A stretch of DNA of 64,000 nucleotides from Agroathelia rolfsii (GCA_018343915.1 JABRWF010000005.1:1213001-1277000); one strand, 5' to 3'. Shown: positions 37,397 through 50,000, counted from the stretch's first letter. Translations and numbers: made by a program. The notes: generated by a model not told the origin, from the sequence alone.

Positions 37397-37416
37397 AAAA
37401 AAAAAAAAAAAAAAAA
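37397..37416. repeat. Poly-A tract
   Basis: Twenty consecutive A residues, with a second shorter A run about 85 bases downstream. No target-site duplication or retroelement coding sequence was seen next to it, so it is probably simple-sequence expansion. Confidence 0.8.
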
Positions 37417-38073
37417 TAGCCCAGGCCGCGACACAAACCCGGCTATGGTCTTGGTAGGTGTAGCAAGAAGGATGGCAAGTCCTGCTATGTGTTGGCGAAA
37501 AAAAAAAAGCCAGATCCCCGAGGATTTGATTGCGGGTGGAAGAGAAAGGAAGTTGGGCAATAATGAAATCATTGTGCTCGCTTGAATTTCCTATAGGCGA
37601 GAAGTGTTCGGGAAATAGCGCCCGGGCTTCGATCACAAGTCGAGGTCGGCTTACTCAGTTAAGTCTAGTCTACTATTATGACTTTTTAGTCTAGTGTCAC
37701 CTTGCTTTTCTTCCTCCACCAACTCTGTCCGCATCGCCGTCAACGATAGTAATATATATCCCCTCAATGTCTAGTCCATGTCGCATCACCATCGCTGCAA
37801 ATGACATTCCGGGTCACATTATAGCCGAGACAGCTGGACTAAGGGCCGCCCGCGGCGCCTGAGTTGGCTGATGGTAGAGACACAATTTGTTGGGTCGGTC
37901 TGACTGTAGAATGATCACATAAACAGTTGCATTTCGTTATTGTTCCAAGACACATAGGGCGCCCTACGCCCAGTCGGCCCCGCTCTCGGCTCTCTCTCTC
38001 TTTGCCCTCTTGTCTACGTCACCTTTCCCCCTTCTTTCCAACCTCTGCGAGGCCAACGTATATCTAAAAAAAA

Positions 38074-38753
38074 ATGACTATTCAGCATTTCGGTTGGTTC
38101 CTACGACTTTATTGTTGTAATTAAGAAAAGGAATGATGTCCCTTACACCGTTAATTTCGAAAAACAAGCTTTTGCCAAATTCAAGGAGAATCTAAGTCAA
38201 ACGAAGAAGGATGAGCTGTTCGATACAGCCTACAATCTCATCACGCCCATTACTGGAGTGAAAGGTTTCAGAGTTGGGCCGCCGGTTACGTTGTCTCTTA
38301 CGCAAGGATTTGATTTCGGTATAAGCGACTTCTTTTCGTCTTTGATGGTAATTGTATATTCACACAGTGTCTTTATGTGGTCTTTGGGGCAAAACAAATA
38401 GCTCTTAGTGCTGAATTTGATACCATCGAGGCGTTCAAGTAAGTAGCGTTTCAGCTTATCTGCACACTCTCCATGTGGCTTTATACTCAAAGTACGAATA
38501 CAGGCATTATCAAACACACCCGGATCACATGAAGTACATTGTTTTGCCTTCTTCCATCAGTGTTTTTGACCCTTTTGCTGATCCGGTATTGCAAGGTTGC
38601 TCAATCTCCTGCGGGAAGTCACTGATGCAGGTGTGTTGCCGTTTTTATGATGGGATCGTCTTCACATTCTCACCACTTGATCCTTATCCCCTGTTACCAG
38701 AGAAGGGAATACTATCTTATCAAATTGATTTCACGGAGCTTGCGAAGCTTTAA
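38074..38753 (+). CDS. Dabb domain protein, copy 2
   Basis: Exons 38074-38092 (19 nt), 38169-38318 (150 nt), 38402-38438 and 38504 onward. The protein starts MTIQHFAFAKFKENLSQT and continues PITGVKGFRVGPPVTLSLTQ, SAEFDTIEAFKHYQTHPDHM, KYIVLPSSISVFDPFADPV and IDFTELAKL, a full Dabb domain with its closing beta strand. The conserved His in the first strand and in the HPDHM helix are present. Exons 1 and 2 match copy 1 in length and phase. The 105 bases at 38596-38700 (GT...CAG) are open in frame but encode a Cys-rich stretch foreign to the fold. Removing them gives 115 residues, the usual family size; keeping them gives 150. I favour removal. Small dimeric stress protein or cyclase-like role; substrate unknown. 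Confidence 0.75.
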
Positions 38754-40078
38754 GTGAGATATTATCTGCGCGGCCTATCATAACATCGGGCATCGTGATC
38801 ATTATCATGCCTCGCTAATTTTCTTATGCTATCTTTTTCACGCTTATTACGACTGTTTACATGAATTACTAAAGTGGAATGTATGTGGAATTTGTTTTTT
38901 TAGCGCACCTATTGTCCGCTCCATTACATGTGACTACCTCTCGTGTAAAGCTTCTTTTATCGCCCCAAGATATAGGTCTGCAATTATTTGAACTTGAACT
39001 TTCCACTGACTTTTGCTTCATGCGCTGGTTGAAGGTGAGGCAACATGGAAGCCGGAAATGGAATTTCACGTGATTTCTAAGGAACATAGAACGCTTTTCT
39101 TGATACAACGATTCCTATTTCGGGCCGCAACACCGTCGATTCTTGATGCCGTTAATGGGCTTCGTAATGGACACGCCTTGTGTGCATGTCTTTCACATTT
39201 CAGTCTAATCAGCTCTTATGACCACCATCAAGCTATATCAATTAGCACTTAATCAGCCTAGATTGCGGCTTTCATGAGTTCCTTGCCGCAAGCGGCGCAC
39301 CTCGCCGCTATGTTCTCCAGGTCTTGCTGGTTTCGTACTGTCTCTCATAATCTCTCCACTGCCTCCGACATCATCCGTCATACAACCACCAGCCATTGCT
39401 AAAAACACGCGTTCGATCTTCGGATAAGGCCTGGATCAGTGGGGATGGGGGTTGTCCCGTTGATCGTCTTGGCCAAATAGTGCTTGTCAAATCCCCTTCA
39501 AGGGCCAACACGGCGTCGACACACACATAGGTCTGCCTGCCCCATCACATTTTACTCTCTTTCGCGAAATCAATTCACCGCCCCGCTCGTCGACACGAGG
39601 CTAGTGGCTGCCCCCTCTTCCATTACCAACCACCATACGCGTGATCATCGCACGCATCTAAGGGAGCGCGGGAGTCATTTGCGCTACACACGTTTAGCGC
39701 TCGGTACAAACTTGAGGGGAAGGGCGGGCGTGGCTTTCGCTTTCTCATCTTTCCCTCCATCTCTCTCGATGTCATTCATGGTCCTCACCCACCTTTATTG
39801 GGGACTCTGAAGCTGCCTTTTAGTTCTTTGCCGCTCTTCATATTCGTATCATTTTCTTTCATTGCACTACCCTCTCTACTACTTTTATTTCTACGAATTT
39901 TCGTCCGTTCACCTCACCAAACTGCAAGCTGATGTTACACGATCATGTTGAGTAAGTCAACCCAATTGTTCTCGTCCTCGCACGATCGCATCGTGGCTTA
40001 GATGGGACGTAATTGTTGCTCATTGCCGTTTGACTCAACATTTTGTCATCGTCATCGCCCCTTCATCTCTTTCTCAAC
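38754..40078. other. Intergenic region and leader of the coiled-coil gene
   Basis: No gene recognised. The last 300 bases are T/C-rich with many TCTTT/CATTT runs, consistent with the promoter and leader of the next gene. Confidence 0.5.
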
Positions 40079-42898
40079 ATGTACCGATACCAAAACAGCA
40101 TCGAGGACGACGAAAGGCACTTCGCAGAGGCGTCGTCTTCCGGCACGTCAAGCTCTCCCGAGGACAACGATGCAATGTTCCCACACATGCCTCCGCCGCC
40201 GTCGTCAATACACTATTCCTCAGCAGCGCGATCGCATCACAGCAGCACAACCAAGGCGTCTAAATACAAGACCCACACGGCGACCTCGTCTATTCCGGCC
40301 ACACATGAGAGTCGAAGCAGCCGCTCGACGCATAAGCTTTCGTCGTTGTTGTATATCACCACCGAGCGGCTCGATGCTGAGTCTCGAAGGGCGGCTGAGG
40401 CCGAGGCGAGGTTGATGGAAATGGTGGAGCGTTTGAAGCAAGTTATACAGGATCGGGATAAGGCGGTTGGGGATCACATACGTGTTGCAGAGGAACTCAG
40501 GTTGCATAAGGCGCAGTTGGAGTTTGCACAAAGGGCAAGTACAGCGCTGTAAATTTTTTTTTTTTTCATGTTAACTGACAAAAAAGATACTCTTTTATAG
40601 GAGGTGAATCGAGCCCAGGAAGCTATATCGATACTGGAGAGACAGCGCGATGAAGCAGAGGAGGAAGCTGCACGGCAGCGTCAGAAAGCAAGAGAGCTTC
40701 GTGAGGAAAACATCGTCATGCTTGCACGAGAACAAGGCAGACAGATGGGCTTCAAAGAGGGTCTTGAGAGGGGAAAGATGATGGGCTTTGAGGAGGGTAG
40801 ACGTGCGGGTATGCATCAAACTAAGAGTGCTAGCAGTCGATCACGACATTCGCCTCCTCATACTCATACAGAACTCGACGTTGAACCAGAGCCGGAACAA
40901 CAAGAAACCATTCTTTATCGTAGGAGGACCCCTACACCGTCAGATGGCCCCACCCGTCGGGCTGGCCCTTCCAGGTACGTTTTGGACACCTGCATTGTCG
41001 TTTGTGACAGTTAGGAGCTATATCCGCTCATAGTCCCATAGATCCGAAGTTCACGGTCATCGTCCTACGGCAGCAGGACCTCTAACGCAGCGGGAGATTT
41101 CAACTGCTACTACGTCAACTACAACTGCTCACGTCCCTGCAGCTCCATCTTCTGGCAGTTCTCAGGAGAGGTCTATTGCTGTGCCGCCACCACCGTCAAC
41201 TCGGCGATCACAGACACCCAATTCGTCGTCGCGGCCTCATACCGTTGCGCCACCACCACCTCGTGCGCAGACGCCAGCGCACGCGGTCGTGCCATCTCAT
41301 GCCGGCACATACTCGGATGTCGGTGCGACCATTCCCCGAGCACCCTCAACAAGACCCCGAGCAGCGACCGTATCTTCTCGATTAACATCCCTTACCTCTC
41401 ATTCACGACCCCGTGCAACTTCCAGAGCGAGAGCTGGCTCGGAGGGGGATGTCTTTTCTGATGACACGATCTCAAGCCGACGAGCGCCTTTAGCAGTACC
41501 GGCCGCGCGTGCACCCCCTCAGCCATCCCTAAGCTCATCTTGGCCGCCTAACCGCGGGGAAAGTAGTGTCCCCGCCCCTCCTCCTCATCAACACCAGCAT
41601 CGTCATCACCATCATCATCATCGGGCCCCATCTCGCTCATCAGAGACTAATGCATATTCTGACGTGTTGATACCACTGGCGGACGGCCCGCCGTCGAATC
41701 AGCTCAGGGTGCCATCGCCTCATCAGCTATCGCGGTTCATACCCCCAGAACCCATTGACAGTGCCAACTCCAATTCGTATGCATACAGCATGGCGGGTGA
41801 CGAAGTCGTTGGGACCGTACCCCGGCCACCTTCGGCGCTGTCGCACATGTCCATGCGCCTGTCACAGTTTGATCTTTTCAGCCCACCCGAGAAGGCGGCA
41901 GTGAGCAGCAGCCTGCAAGGTGAAGCGGCATCTATGCTGAGGGATTATAAGACGCTGTCCTCCGTCTTGCGAGACGATCATCAGCATAGTTACAGTGGAG
42001 CCAGTAGCAGTACCTTGGCTCCGAAACCGACGACGAGGCGCAGAAGTGCCACAGTTGGACATGATGCGCGCTATGAGCCACAATCGCGTCAGGTTAGCAG
42101 TAATTTGATTAGCGATCAGGAAGGTTGGACGGATGTAGCGCCTCTTTTAAACCATTCCCCAAACGATTTTGGGGATCCAGGGTCTGAACCGCCTGTTGTC
42201 GAAAAGTATCAAGTAGGATTTTCTTTCCTTCTTTTTTAAACAAAATTTTATGCTAATACGTCCAAGACCAAGACATCATCTCTTCAACGGAATAGGTTCG
42301 GTCTGTCAAAGGAACGAGTCCGCGCACAAGATGTTTTCTATGGACATCAACAACCTCCGCCACCACCACCTGCCTTTGAAATTGAAACGCCATCGCGACC
42401 GGGGACATCCATGTCTAACTCCAAGTTATCGCTTTCGTTTTTCAAACGCAAGTTCACCAGGAGTCGCTCATCTAGTTCCGCTGGTGTTCCGGGTATTAGC
42501 ATTAGCGTCGAGCCACCTGTAAGTTCTACGAATATCGTGAAAACAGTCTATGTATTTATGCTGAGCCGTATCCCTTCCTCTTCAAGTCCAATTCGCCCTC
42601 TGAGAGAGATAGTGGTCGTATTCTGGACCACCAATTCCTCTCACCTGAGCCCGAGCCTCAGATTCGTCTACCACCCGAACAAGCGGTGATACCTCCTCCG
42701 CTAAGTGACAGAGATACGATAACTACATCGAGTACCAGTTCGCCTCCTCCAAGGTTGGAGCAGGGGCAGGGACTCCCACCTGGCTTTCAAGTCATGCCCA
42801 ATTCAAGTTCCGAGTCGGAGGGGATGAGGACGAATGTGGATTACTTCAGTTATGACGCTAGGCGTGACCCAGACAATCTGAGGCCATCACAATGGTAA
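40079..42898 (+). CDS. Coiled-coil protein with Ser/Pro-rich low-complexity regions, function unknown
   Basis: Exons 40079-40534, 40601-40974, 41042-42212, 42273-42518 and 42566-42898 join to 859 residues exactly in frame. Residues 1-90 are Ser/His-rich. About 90-210 form a long charged coiled coil (TERLDAESRRAAEAEARLME, then RQKARELREENIVMLAREQG) ending in Gly-Arg-rich MGFKEGLERGKMMGFEEGRR. The rest is Pro/Ser/Thr-rich and disordered, with a short basic SLSFFKRKFTRSRSSSS block. No catalytic motif was seen. The first intron (40535-40600) uses GC instead of GT, in the strong context AGG|GCAAGT. Start chosen at MYRYQNSIEDDERHF; an upstream in-frame ATG at 40043 would add 12 residues. It may be a scaffold or cytoskeletal protein, but this is a guess from composition. 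Confidence 0.7.
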
Positions 42899-43571
42899 TT
42901 GTGTGGCTTTCAAGATAAAACATCTACTTAAGCGGGCGCAATGTCGTGATTTTCTGGCTTTGTGAACTTGCATCGTATTTATTATGCTTGTCGCAGGCGT
43001 CTTTTCTTTTTCTTTTGTTTACTTTTGTTCGTATGCACTGACACAGTTGGGAATTCTTCTTCTTTTTCTTTCTTTCTTTCTTTTTTTCTATGGACACGGC
43101 CCAATCATCATCCATCCACCACCCGAATATTCTCAATACTCATCGCACAGACACTCTCTTTCTTCACACTCTTGAATAGGAACATACTAATGTACGAATA
43201 GTAAGAGCACTGTTATACTACGCAAATTAGGTCTCAACACACATGTACTTTTTCGCAACCATGTTTCTCGCATATGATATGTACCAGGAATTATCTTTTG
43301 TATTATAATAACTGTTGTCTATGCAATGTTATGGAGATTATGCCCACTGGTTTTCTATGAGCCCGTTGAGTGAAATCCCTTGACCGCGATTGGCCGGAAG
43401 CAAGTGGACCGGCAAGAGCTGAACCCGGCTTCACGCGACGGGCGGCGATTTCAAGTGCTGGGATCGCCTCCACAACAGCGCTGAGTCGCCGCCGCCTCTT
43501 TCTTTCTCTTTATTCTCCATCTATATACCTCCCACTCGCTGCTGCCTTAGGCGCTAACCCCCCTACGAGAT
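42899..43571. other. Intergenic spacer
   Basis: 3' flank of the coiled-coil gene, rich in T/C runs near 43000-43090, and the promoter of the SDHB gene. I see no gene in it. Confidence 0.6.
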
Positions 43572-44765
43572 ATGCAGTCTATCCTTTCCAAGACACCTGC
43601 TGTCCTCCGTGCACGTGCTGCCATCCAACCGGCAGCCATCCGCGGGTTTGCCTCGACCTCTGCGAGGGCCCAGGCGACCCCGACAGACGAGAAGGCTCCT
43701 TCATTCAAGGAGTTCCAGATTTACCGCTGGGTATGCTAGTTTGGGTATACATCCTGTATCTAGTTGTTGACCACTTATGTGTATGCAATATGTCATGTGT
43801 AGAACCCCGATGAGCCCTCGCAGAAGCCTACACTGCAGTCTTATAAAGTCGACTTGAACAAGTGCGGGCCTATGGTCAGTTACATTTTTTCGAGTTCATA
43901 TCTAGACAACCCAAGCTTAATTATACATTCCATTAGATTCTTGATGCTCTGAACGAGATCAAGAACGGCCAAGATTCGACACTCACCTATCGCCGCTCCT
44001 GCAGAGAGGGCATCTGCGGTTCGTGCGCAATGAACATTGACGGTCAAAACACCCTTGCCTGTCTCTGCCGTATTGATACCAACACGAGTAAGCCGAGCAA
44101 GATTTACCCTCTTCCTCACAGTAAGTAACAGCTGCCGTCATCGTCATTGTCGCCATCATCCTCTTCCATGACAGCTGACACTCGTATGCTATTACTATCT
44201 TTTCAATTTGTTCAGTGTACATCGTCAAGGACCTCGTACCCGATTTAACACTCTTCTACAAGCAGTACAAGTCGATCGAGCCGTACCTCCAGAACGACAC
44301 CGTCCCCGAAAAGGGCGAATATCTCCAGAGCCCTGAGGATCGACTAAAGCTGGATGGCATGTACGAGTGCATTCTGTGCGCATGCTGCTCGACGAGTTGC
44401 CCTAGCTACTGGTGGAACCAGGACGAATATCTCGGCCCGGCTGCTTTGATGCAGGCTTATAGGTGGATTGCGGACTCAAGAGTACGTGTGGCCGTGGATG
44501 CATAGTGATCCCATGATTTTTTTATTTTTTATTTTTGGTATTGACGAGTCGTTACAGGATTCATATGGTGCTCAGCGCAAGGAGAAGCTCCAGAACGAGA
44601 TGAGCATGTACCGTTGCCACACCATCTTCAACTGTAAGTATCACTTATGTCAATTTTATTTTACGCGTACCTAACTATATTGCTCTAGGCTCTCGTACAT
44701 GCCCCAAGGGTCTCAACCCCGCTGCTGCTATCCAGAGAATGAAGCTCGAGATGGCCACAGAGTAA
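43572..44765 (+). CDS. SDHB: Succinate dehydrogenase iron-sulfur subunit, mitochondrial
   Basis: Complex II subunit carrying electrons from FAD to ubiquinone. Exons 43572-43730, 43803-43874, 43937-44120, 44216-44481, 44558-44633 and 44689-44765 give 277 residues. Residues 1-35 form an Arg/Ala/Ser mitochondrial presequence ([20 protein letters not shown], then [11 protein letters not shown]). The 2Fe-2S ligands are in [20 protein letters not shown] followed by Cys. The 4Fe-4S and 3Fe-4S ligands are in [33 protein letters not shown]. The His in RCHTIFN, the residue whose replacement gives carboxamide (SDHI) resistance in other fungi, is the normal His. Length and motifs are typical and the gene is intact. 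Five introns of 62-95 bp. Confidence 0.97.
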
Positions 44766-45196
44766 ACGAATGCTCCAGATCACCTCACATTACATACGTA
44801 TTAGCATTTTCCACAAGTTGGATACGTATTATTTGTACCATTGTCAACTGAAAAGAAAAGACTTCTGTATTGCATAGAAATCAGAGTTCTTTTTCAACCG
44901 TCAATGGCATGCTATGAAAGTCTACCAGGACCCGGTTGGAATTCCCGAACTGCTCGATCATATGATAAATGGTAAGACCGATAACGTCCGACACGGACAG
45001 AAATCGCCTTTACGGTTTACCAGTGACTCGATATGCTCCTCTTGAGCTATTATTGGTTGTGTGTATCGCATACGTAAAGCCGACGCTTGTTGCAGTGCCC
45101 CCACAAGGTATTTATACCGGAGTGATTGGAGAGTTCCCTGTGCGTCAGCTTTCAAGTCATCATTATTCTTATAAAATCTCACTTTGTCACTCTCCC
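44766..45196. other. Intergenic spacer
   Basis: 3' flank of SDHB and promoter of the methyltransferase gene; no separate gene is seen. TATTTATACC at about 45108-45117 is a possible TATA element 80 bases before the ATG. Confidence 0.5.
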
Positions 45197-46337
45197 ATGG
45201 CGACCTTTGCAAAGACGACCTTCAACGCCGCGCGTTACGCATCTTTCAGACCTACTTATCCTCGCCAGCTCTATGATTCTATATTTCGCTATCACGGCGA
45301 AAAGTCAGGCGCACGATGGGACACCGCGCTTGACTTGGGATGCGGTACAGGTCTGTCGAACAGCTTGAACAATCCGTCTCTCAAGTTCCTCTAGCACTTC
45401 GCTGAATCTGTAACACTATGCATCGGCAACAGGTGCAGCTACTCTGGAGCTAACACCCTTCAAGCGCATTATCGGCCTCGATCCTAGCGCAACCATGATC
45501 TCTCAGGCTAAGAAGGTATTGCAAGAAGATCACCCGGCGGTGGCCCAGTCGGGCCAAATCGAGTTTGTGCAGGGGGATGCTGAGAACCTCGCTTTTCTCG
45601 AGGACGGCAGCGTGGACCTCATCGTCTCCTGTAAATCTTTTTTAAAGAACCTTCTTACGTGATTGAACTTGGGCGTGTTGACTTGCATACAATGTGGTTT
45701 TTTCTTTTTATCGTTTGATTATAGCACAGGCAGCACATTGGTTTGACTGGGGAAAGCTCTGGCCCGAGGTAGCGCGCGTGTTGAGGAAGAATGGATCAGT
45801 GGCTGTCTGGGTGAATAATACAATAACTTCTTCCTATCGTTCATCATCATCACCATCTTATCTTCTTACCAGGGATATTCTGAATTCCGCATTAGCAGTC
45901 TCCCTTCCCTGACACCACTCATCAGCGAGTACTCACAAGGCTCCGACTCACTAGGGCCGTTCTGGGAGCAGCCAGGACGTAGTATCGTCGATAACCACTT
46001 TTTAGCGATCCCGAGCGCGACGGAGATGCTGCCAGACAAGTTTTCTGACTTTCAGCGTGTTTACTATACGGGCGCGCACAATCCGTCCCTACCGGACCCG
46101 CGCCCTGTGATCTTACGCAAGGAGACGACGTGGGAGGGCTTACATTCTTATTTACGCACGTTTAGCAGCCTGCATACGTTCCATGAGCGTCACCCTGATG
46201 ACTTGAAGAATCCGGAAGGGGATATTTCAACCAGGTTTATAAACAAGTTGAAGAACGAGGCGGAGAAGGCGGGCGTAGAGGGTGAGGAGATTGAGATTGA
46301 GCTGCCGTTGACGGTGTTGTTGGCCAAGCGAGCGTGA
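45197..46337 (+). CDS. SAM-dependent methyltransferase, Tmt1/Crg1-like
   Basis: Exons 45197-45350, 45433-45630, 45725-45810 and 45873-46337 give 300 residues in frame. The N-terminus AKTTFNAARYASFRPTYPRQ is the conserved lead of this family. Motif I is ALDLGCGTGAATLEL (the intron falls inside GTG). The acidic ribose-binding residue is in IIGLDPSATM, motif II is FVQGDAENLAF, and the post-motif AQAAHWFDWGKLWPEVARVL is characteristic. Relatives include yeast Tmt1 (trans-aconitate methyltransferase) and Crg1, which methylate small carboxylated molecules in the cytosol. Which substrate this copy uses is unknown. Model intact. Confidence 0.87.
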
Positions 46338-47030
46338 TGCAAGAAGTGTGCTGCTCTTCAAGTATATAGAAATTATCCGCGTCGGTTTTGAGATGATTTC
46401 ATGCACCCTAATTCTGTGTTCGATGATAGCTTCGGGCACGGATGCATCATGCTACACAGGGGGCATGCAGTAATGGTAGTGTAATAATGGTGTCCGACGG
46501 GTCGAAGCACATGGGTGCTCAGACCGGCAATTTCTAACTTTTTTAATGACAATATATGCGTCTAGAATGTTATTTGAAAGGGCGAATGCAAGCTAGAAGA
46601 TGATCATGAATGAGCGAGAATCCAGGGGAGAACAACTGGACTTAAAGGAGATGAACACATGACGTAAGCAAGCGCATCCCAGATATTTCACACCATGCAC
46701 CATTTCCTATTTTGGTATTTTTGGACTTGGCTTGATGATACTAGTGAAATGTCACTGTTCGGTTTGATGTTGTTCTGCTTCCCCCATCCGAGTCTGCGTT
46801 CGATATAAAATTGATAGCTTGTGCATACGTGTAAATCTCTCTTGCATCCTTTTAGTTCTCTTCAGGCAACCTTGAACTCGCGGTCCCGTGTCATCTCCTC
46901 AGGCTGCTCCTACCAGCGGTCCTGACTACTACTGCCTGTGTTCGGGGGCACACTAGCATACATCCTCAAACTCTGTGCCTATTGCCTCTAGTACAGCGAT
47001 ATTGTACATAGTACCGGGTCCTATATCGGC
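46338..47030. other. Intergenic spacer
   Basis: 3' flank of the methyltransferase gene and promoter of the transporter gene. No gene recognised. Confidence 0.6.
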
Positions 47031-50000
47031 ATGTCATCAAAGGATACCCATCCTGACAGTCCTCAGGATGAGGACGTAAAGCCCACTGCCGCTGTCGCTC
47101 AGACAACCAAACCTTCCTCCTTCAAGTCCCGGATACTATCCAAGATTCCTCCAACATTGCTTGCCCCCATCCGCTCTCCCGATGCGCGCAAAATACTTTT
47201 GAGATGCTGGCTGGCGTCTTGGGCTTCCTTTGTCGTCTTGTTACCTCATGCATCACTTCGCACACTTGGAAATGCGTAGGCACAAAACTTTTTTGTTTGT
47301 GTACAGAACGACTCATATACTTGGGTTGTATATGTCTTTTTCATGTATACAGCGGCTTTTTTAGTGTCATCGCTAGTCTTCTCATGCCCCCATTCCTTCC
47401 ATTCCAAATGACCATGTTTGTTAGTGTTATTCCTGATTACCTTTATTAATTACTGTGATTGCCCAAATGTCTTACGTATTTGCTTCGTCTAGCTTATTTC
47501 TACTCTCGTCATTGGCCTACTTCTTGGATGGGGTATTGGTGCTGCTGCTATGCGCGCGGCGTTAGCAAGCAGAAGTCAGGTCCTCCTCGCTAGCGAAATC
47601 GAAAAAGTACAATCAAGGTAAAGATGCATGTAGAGGTTATCCAGTGCACAGCAGCTGACAGGCCACCACCAGTCTCGTCGGAAGCACAAATCCTGACGCG
47701 CTTTATGAACTGGCGATCTTTCAAGGGAAATTCCTTGATACAAGGTAATTTCTTTTCTCCCCGGCCGTTTGTAACTGGATGTCTGATTATATTCATAAAG
47801 ATCTTCGGTTGTCTTTGCCTGTTTCCTGGCCTTTGGGTCATTCTGCTTTGCGCTGTTGCGGTCTTACTCCCCCAAATTGACTTTGATGAGTATGTTTGCG
47901 ACCATTGCGCTTGACGTCTTCTGTGTAAGCCCTTGATATTGTCTGCAAAGAAAGATTGATTTGCTGAAAAGATGAAATCATATACTTAGACCTTTGGTCC
48001 CCTCTTCCCAGTTGGCCAGTATACAATCATGAACTCGATTCTCATCTCCACAGCCACGTACGTAGCTATTGCGCTTGTGTGCACCACTTTCGTTTTCCCT
48101 CGAACCATGAACCACACGTGCCTATCCGAAATGAGCGCTCTACTCGATAAAATGGATGCAATGTTGAAGGTTCAGGATGAGGTCCTCAAGAGCGAAGGAC
48201 AAGGACTGGATGAACGAGGCGTGCTGACGAGTAAAATTACGGGGCTGCGAACCGCTGTGATTGGCGCGGTCAAAGGATGTAAGTAAACATCAATGGTTGG
48301 GATGCATATACACACACCTAAAAGGGCAAGGGCTAATGTTGTCGTTGAGTAGTGAGTGCGAAGCTCCCGTTTATTAACCTCGAGTTCAACATGGGCAGGT
48401 GGAGTGGATCTGACGTACGTGATCTTGAGAAGCCGATGACTGCAGTCGTGCTCAGAGTATGTGAGTTTTTGGTTCTTGAGCTAAGATAGCATTTACTCTC
48501 CTCCTGATGGCACTCCCTTCCAAGTGGCTTTGCACGTCTTTGCTCGCCTCGTTGGAAACCACGAAGCAGAACTATCTTCCATCGGATCCGAAGCCAGTTT
48601 GCCGTCGGGATCAACCTCTGGGAAACAAGACGGATTCCGGGACACCTATCTCATGCGTCAAGTATACTCCCGCCACGTGCAGCGTGAGCGCCAGGCAGGC
48701 GTCACTCTCAAGGAAATGCTGCCTCTACTAGAAAGCACCACGTCCGACCTTCGTGCGGCATGCATCGCCTGTCTATCATCCTCCAAAGCCATTCTCGATC
48801 ACGTCGCCGCATGGCGACTTAGGAATGACCACGGGGCGCACAACCAGGCCCTCGCCGACCTCACGGCCAACATCGAGAAGCTTTCCCTAGCTAGCGCTGC
48901 ATTTAAGGAGCAGGGGCGTCTGACGCTGATTGAGCCATACTTGGAGATGATCAAGGAGGCGGACACGTTTGAGAAGCGTAAGCGGTTGCCGCTCCGTGCG
49001 CTTTTCTTGGGTTATGTCTTTGCGTCGAATTTGATCTCTGTGGCGGAGTCCGTGATGGCATTTGCGGAGGAGGTGCAGACGACGGCGGGAAAGCGGAAGA
49101 AGACGAGGTTGTGGGCGCCCAAGGAACTTAGAGCGTTGGCGAAGTTGTGTACTTCTCGCGGCGGACAAGAAGATGCTGAGGATGTCTTTGGAGAGCAGGG
49201 AAAGGTGGATGCGGATAAGGAGGAAGAGGAGATCGAAGCTACTTATGGTTGGTGGATATATGCAAGCTTGGGTGATGATGAAGAAAAACATGATGGCTCA
49301 TAACTTTTGGGCATGCTACAGGTCGCGATCCGGACAGTGCTCCACCAAGCAACATTTTCCAGAAGTTTGTGAACATGATTCATAGGCTGAGAAGATGGAC
49401 TGGGACAGCTGAAGCTATGGTCAGGAGCACTTATGCCAGTTCACCGTGACGATTGAATTTCTGACGTTTCCTTCTAGTTTGCGTTCAAATACGCATTTTT
49501 ATCTGTTGCACTGTTCCTCCCGTCGGTTTTCAGCAAGTCGGCAGGTTAGTGTTCGTACAAAAGCCAGTTTTGGGGGAGTATGTTGATATTGTGGGGGGGT
49601 TTTTTTTCAGAGTTTTACTACAAGCAAAAGGGATTATGGGCGTTAATCATGGCGCAAACGACGTTGAACATTTATGCTTCGGACCAGATGTTCAAGTAAG
49701 CTTTATCTGCTACGTAACTCACGTCACTCACTAACCGGTTGCGGTATTAGTTATGTTATTCGCTTGGCTGGAACTGTCGTCGGCCTTATCTTGGGTCTTC
49801 TCGCATGGTACATTGGTATGTCAGCATCAAAGGTAAAAAATAAAAAAAGAGCGATACCTAATTGTCGATGGTTTTCCAACAGGCAACGGGAATGGATACA
49901 GTGTGTATGGAATTGCTGCTAGCTCGGCAGTGTTCTTTGTGCCTGTGCTCTGGCTTCGTCTTTATACCCCCCCAGCAATTCAGCCTGGTGTTATTCTGGC

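Larger units (their letters stand above)
33885..38073. other. Intergenic region upstream of the peptide precursor
   Basis: The first 150 bases, read on the minus strand, are the CT-rich leader of the peptide gene, with an ATAAATA box near 34015-34021. The rest holds only short open frames with no family motifs. Simple-sequence runs include GGT/GAT near 35185-35213 and homopolymer A/T tracts near 37030 and 37397-37416. A long minus-strand frame at 37082-37636 includes translated poly-T and is not convincing. Confidence 0.4.

Noticed and set aside
37397..37416. Poly-A tail of a retrotransposed element
   Set aside because: No reverse transcriptase, target-site duplication or processed gene was found beside it.
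37082..37636. 184-codon minus-strand frame
   Set aside because: It includes translated poly-T runs as poly-Phe and has low-complexity composition with no family motif.
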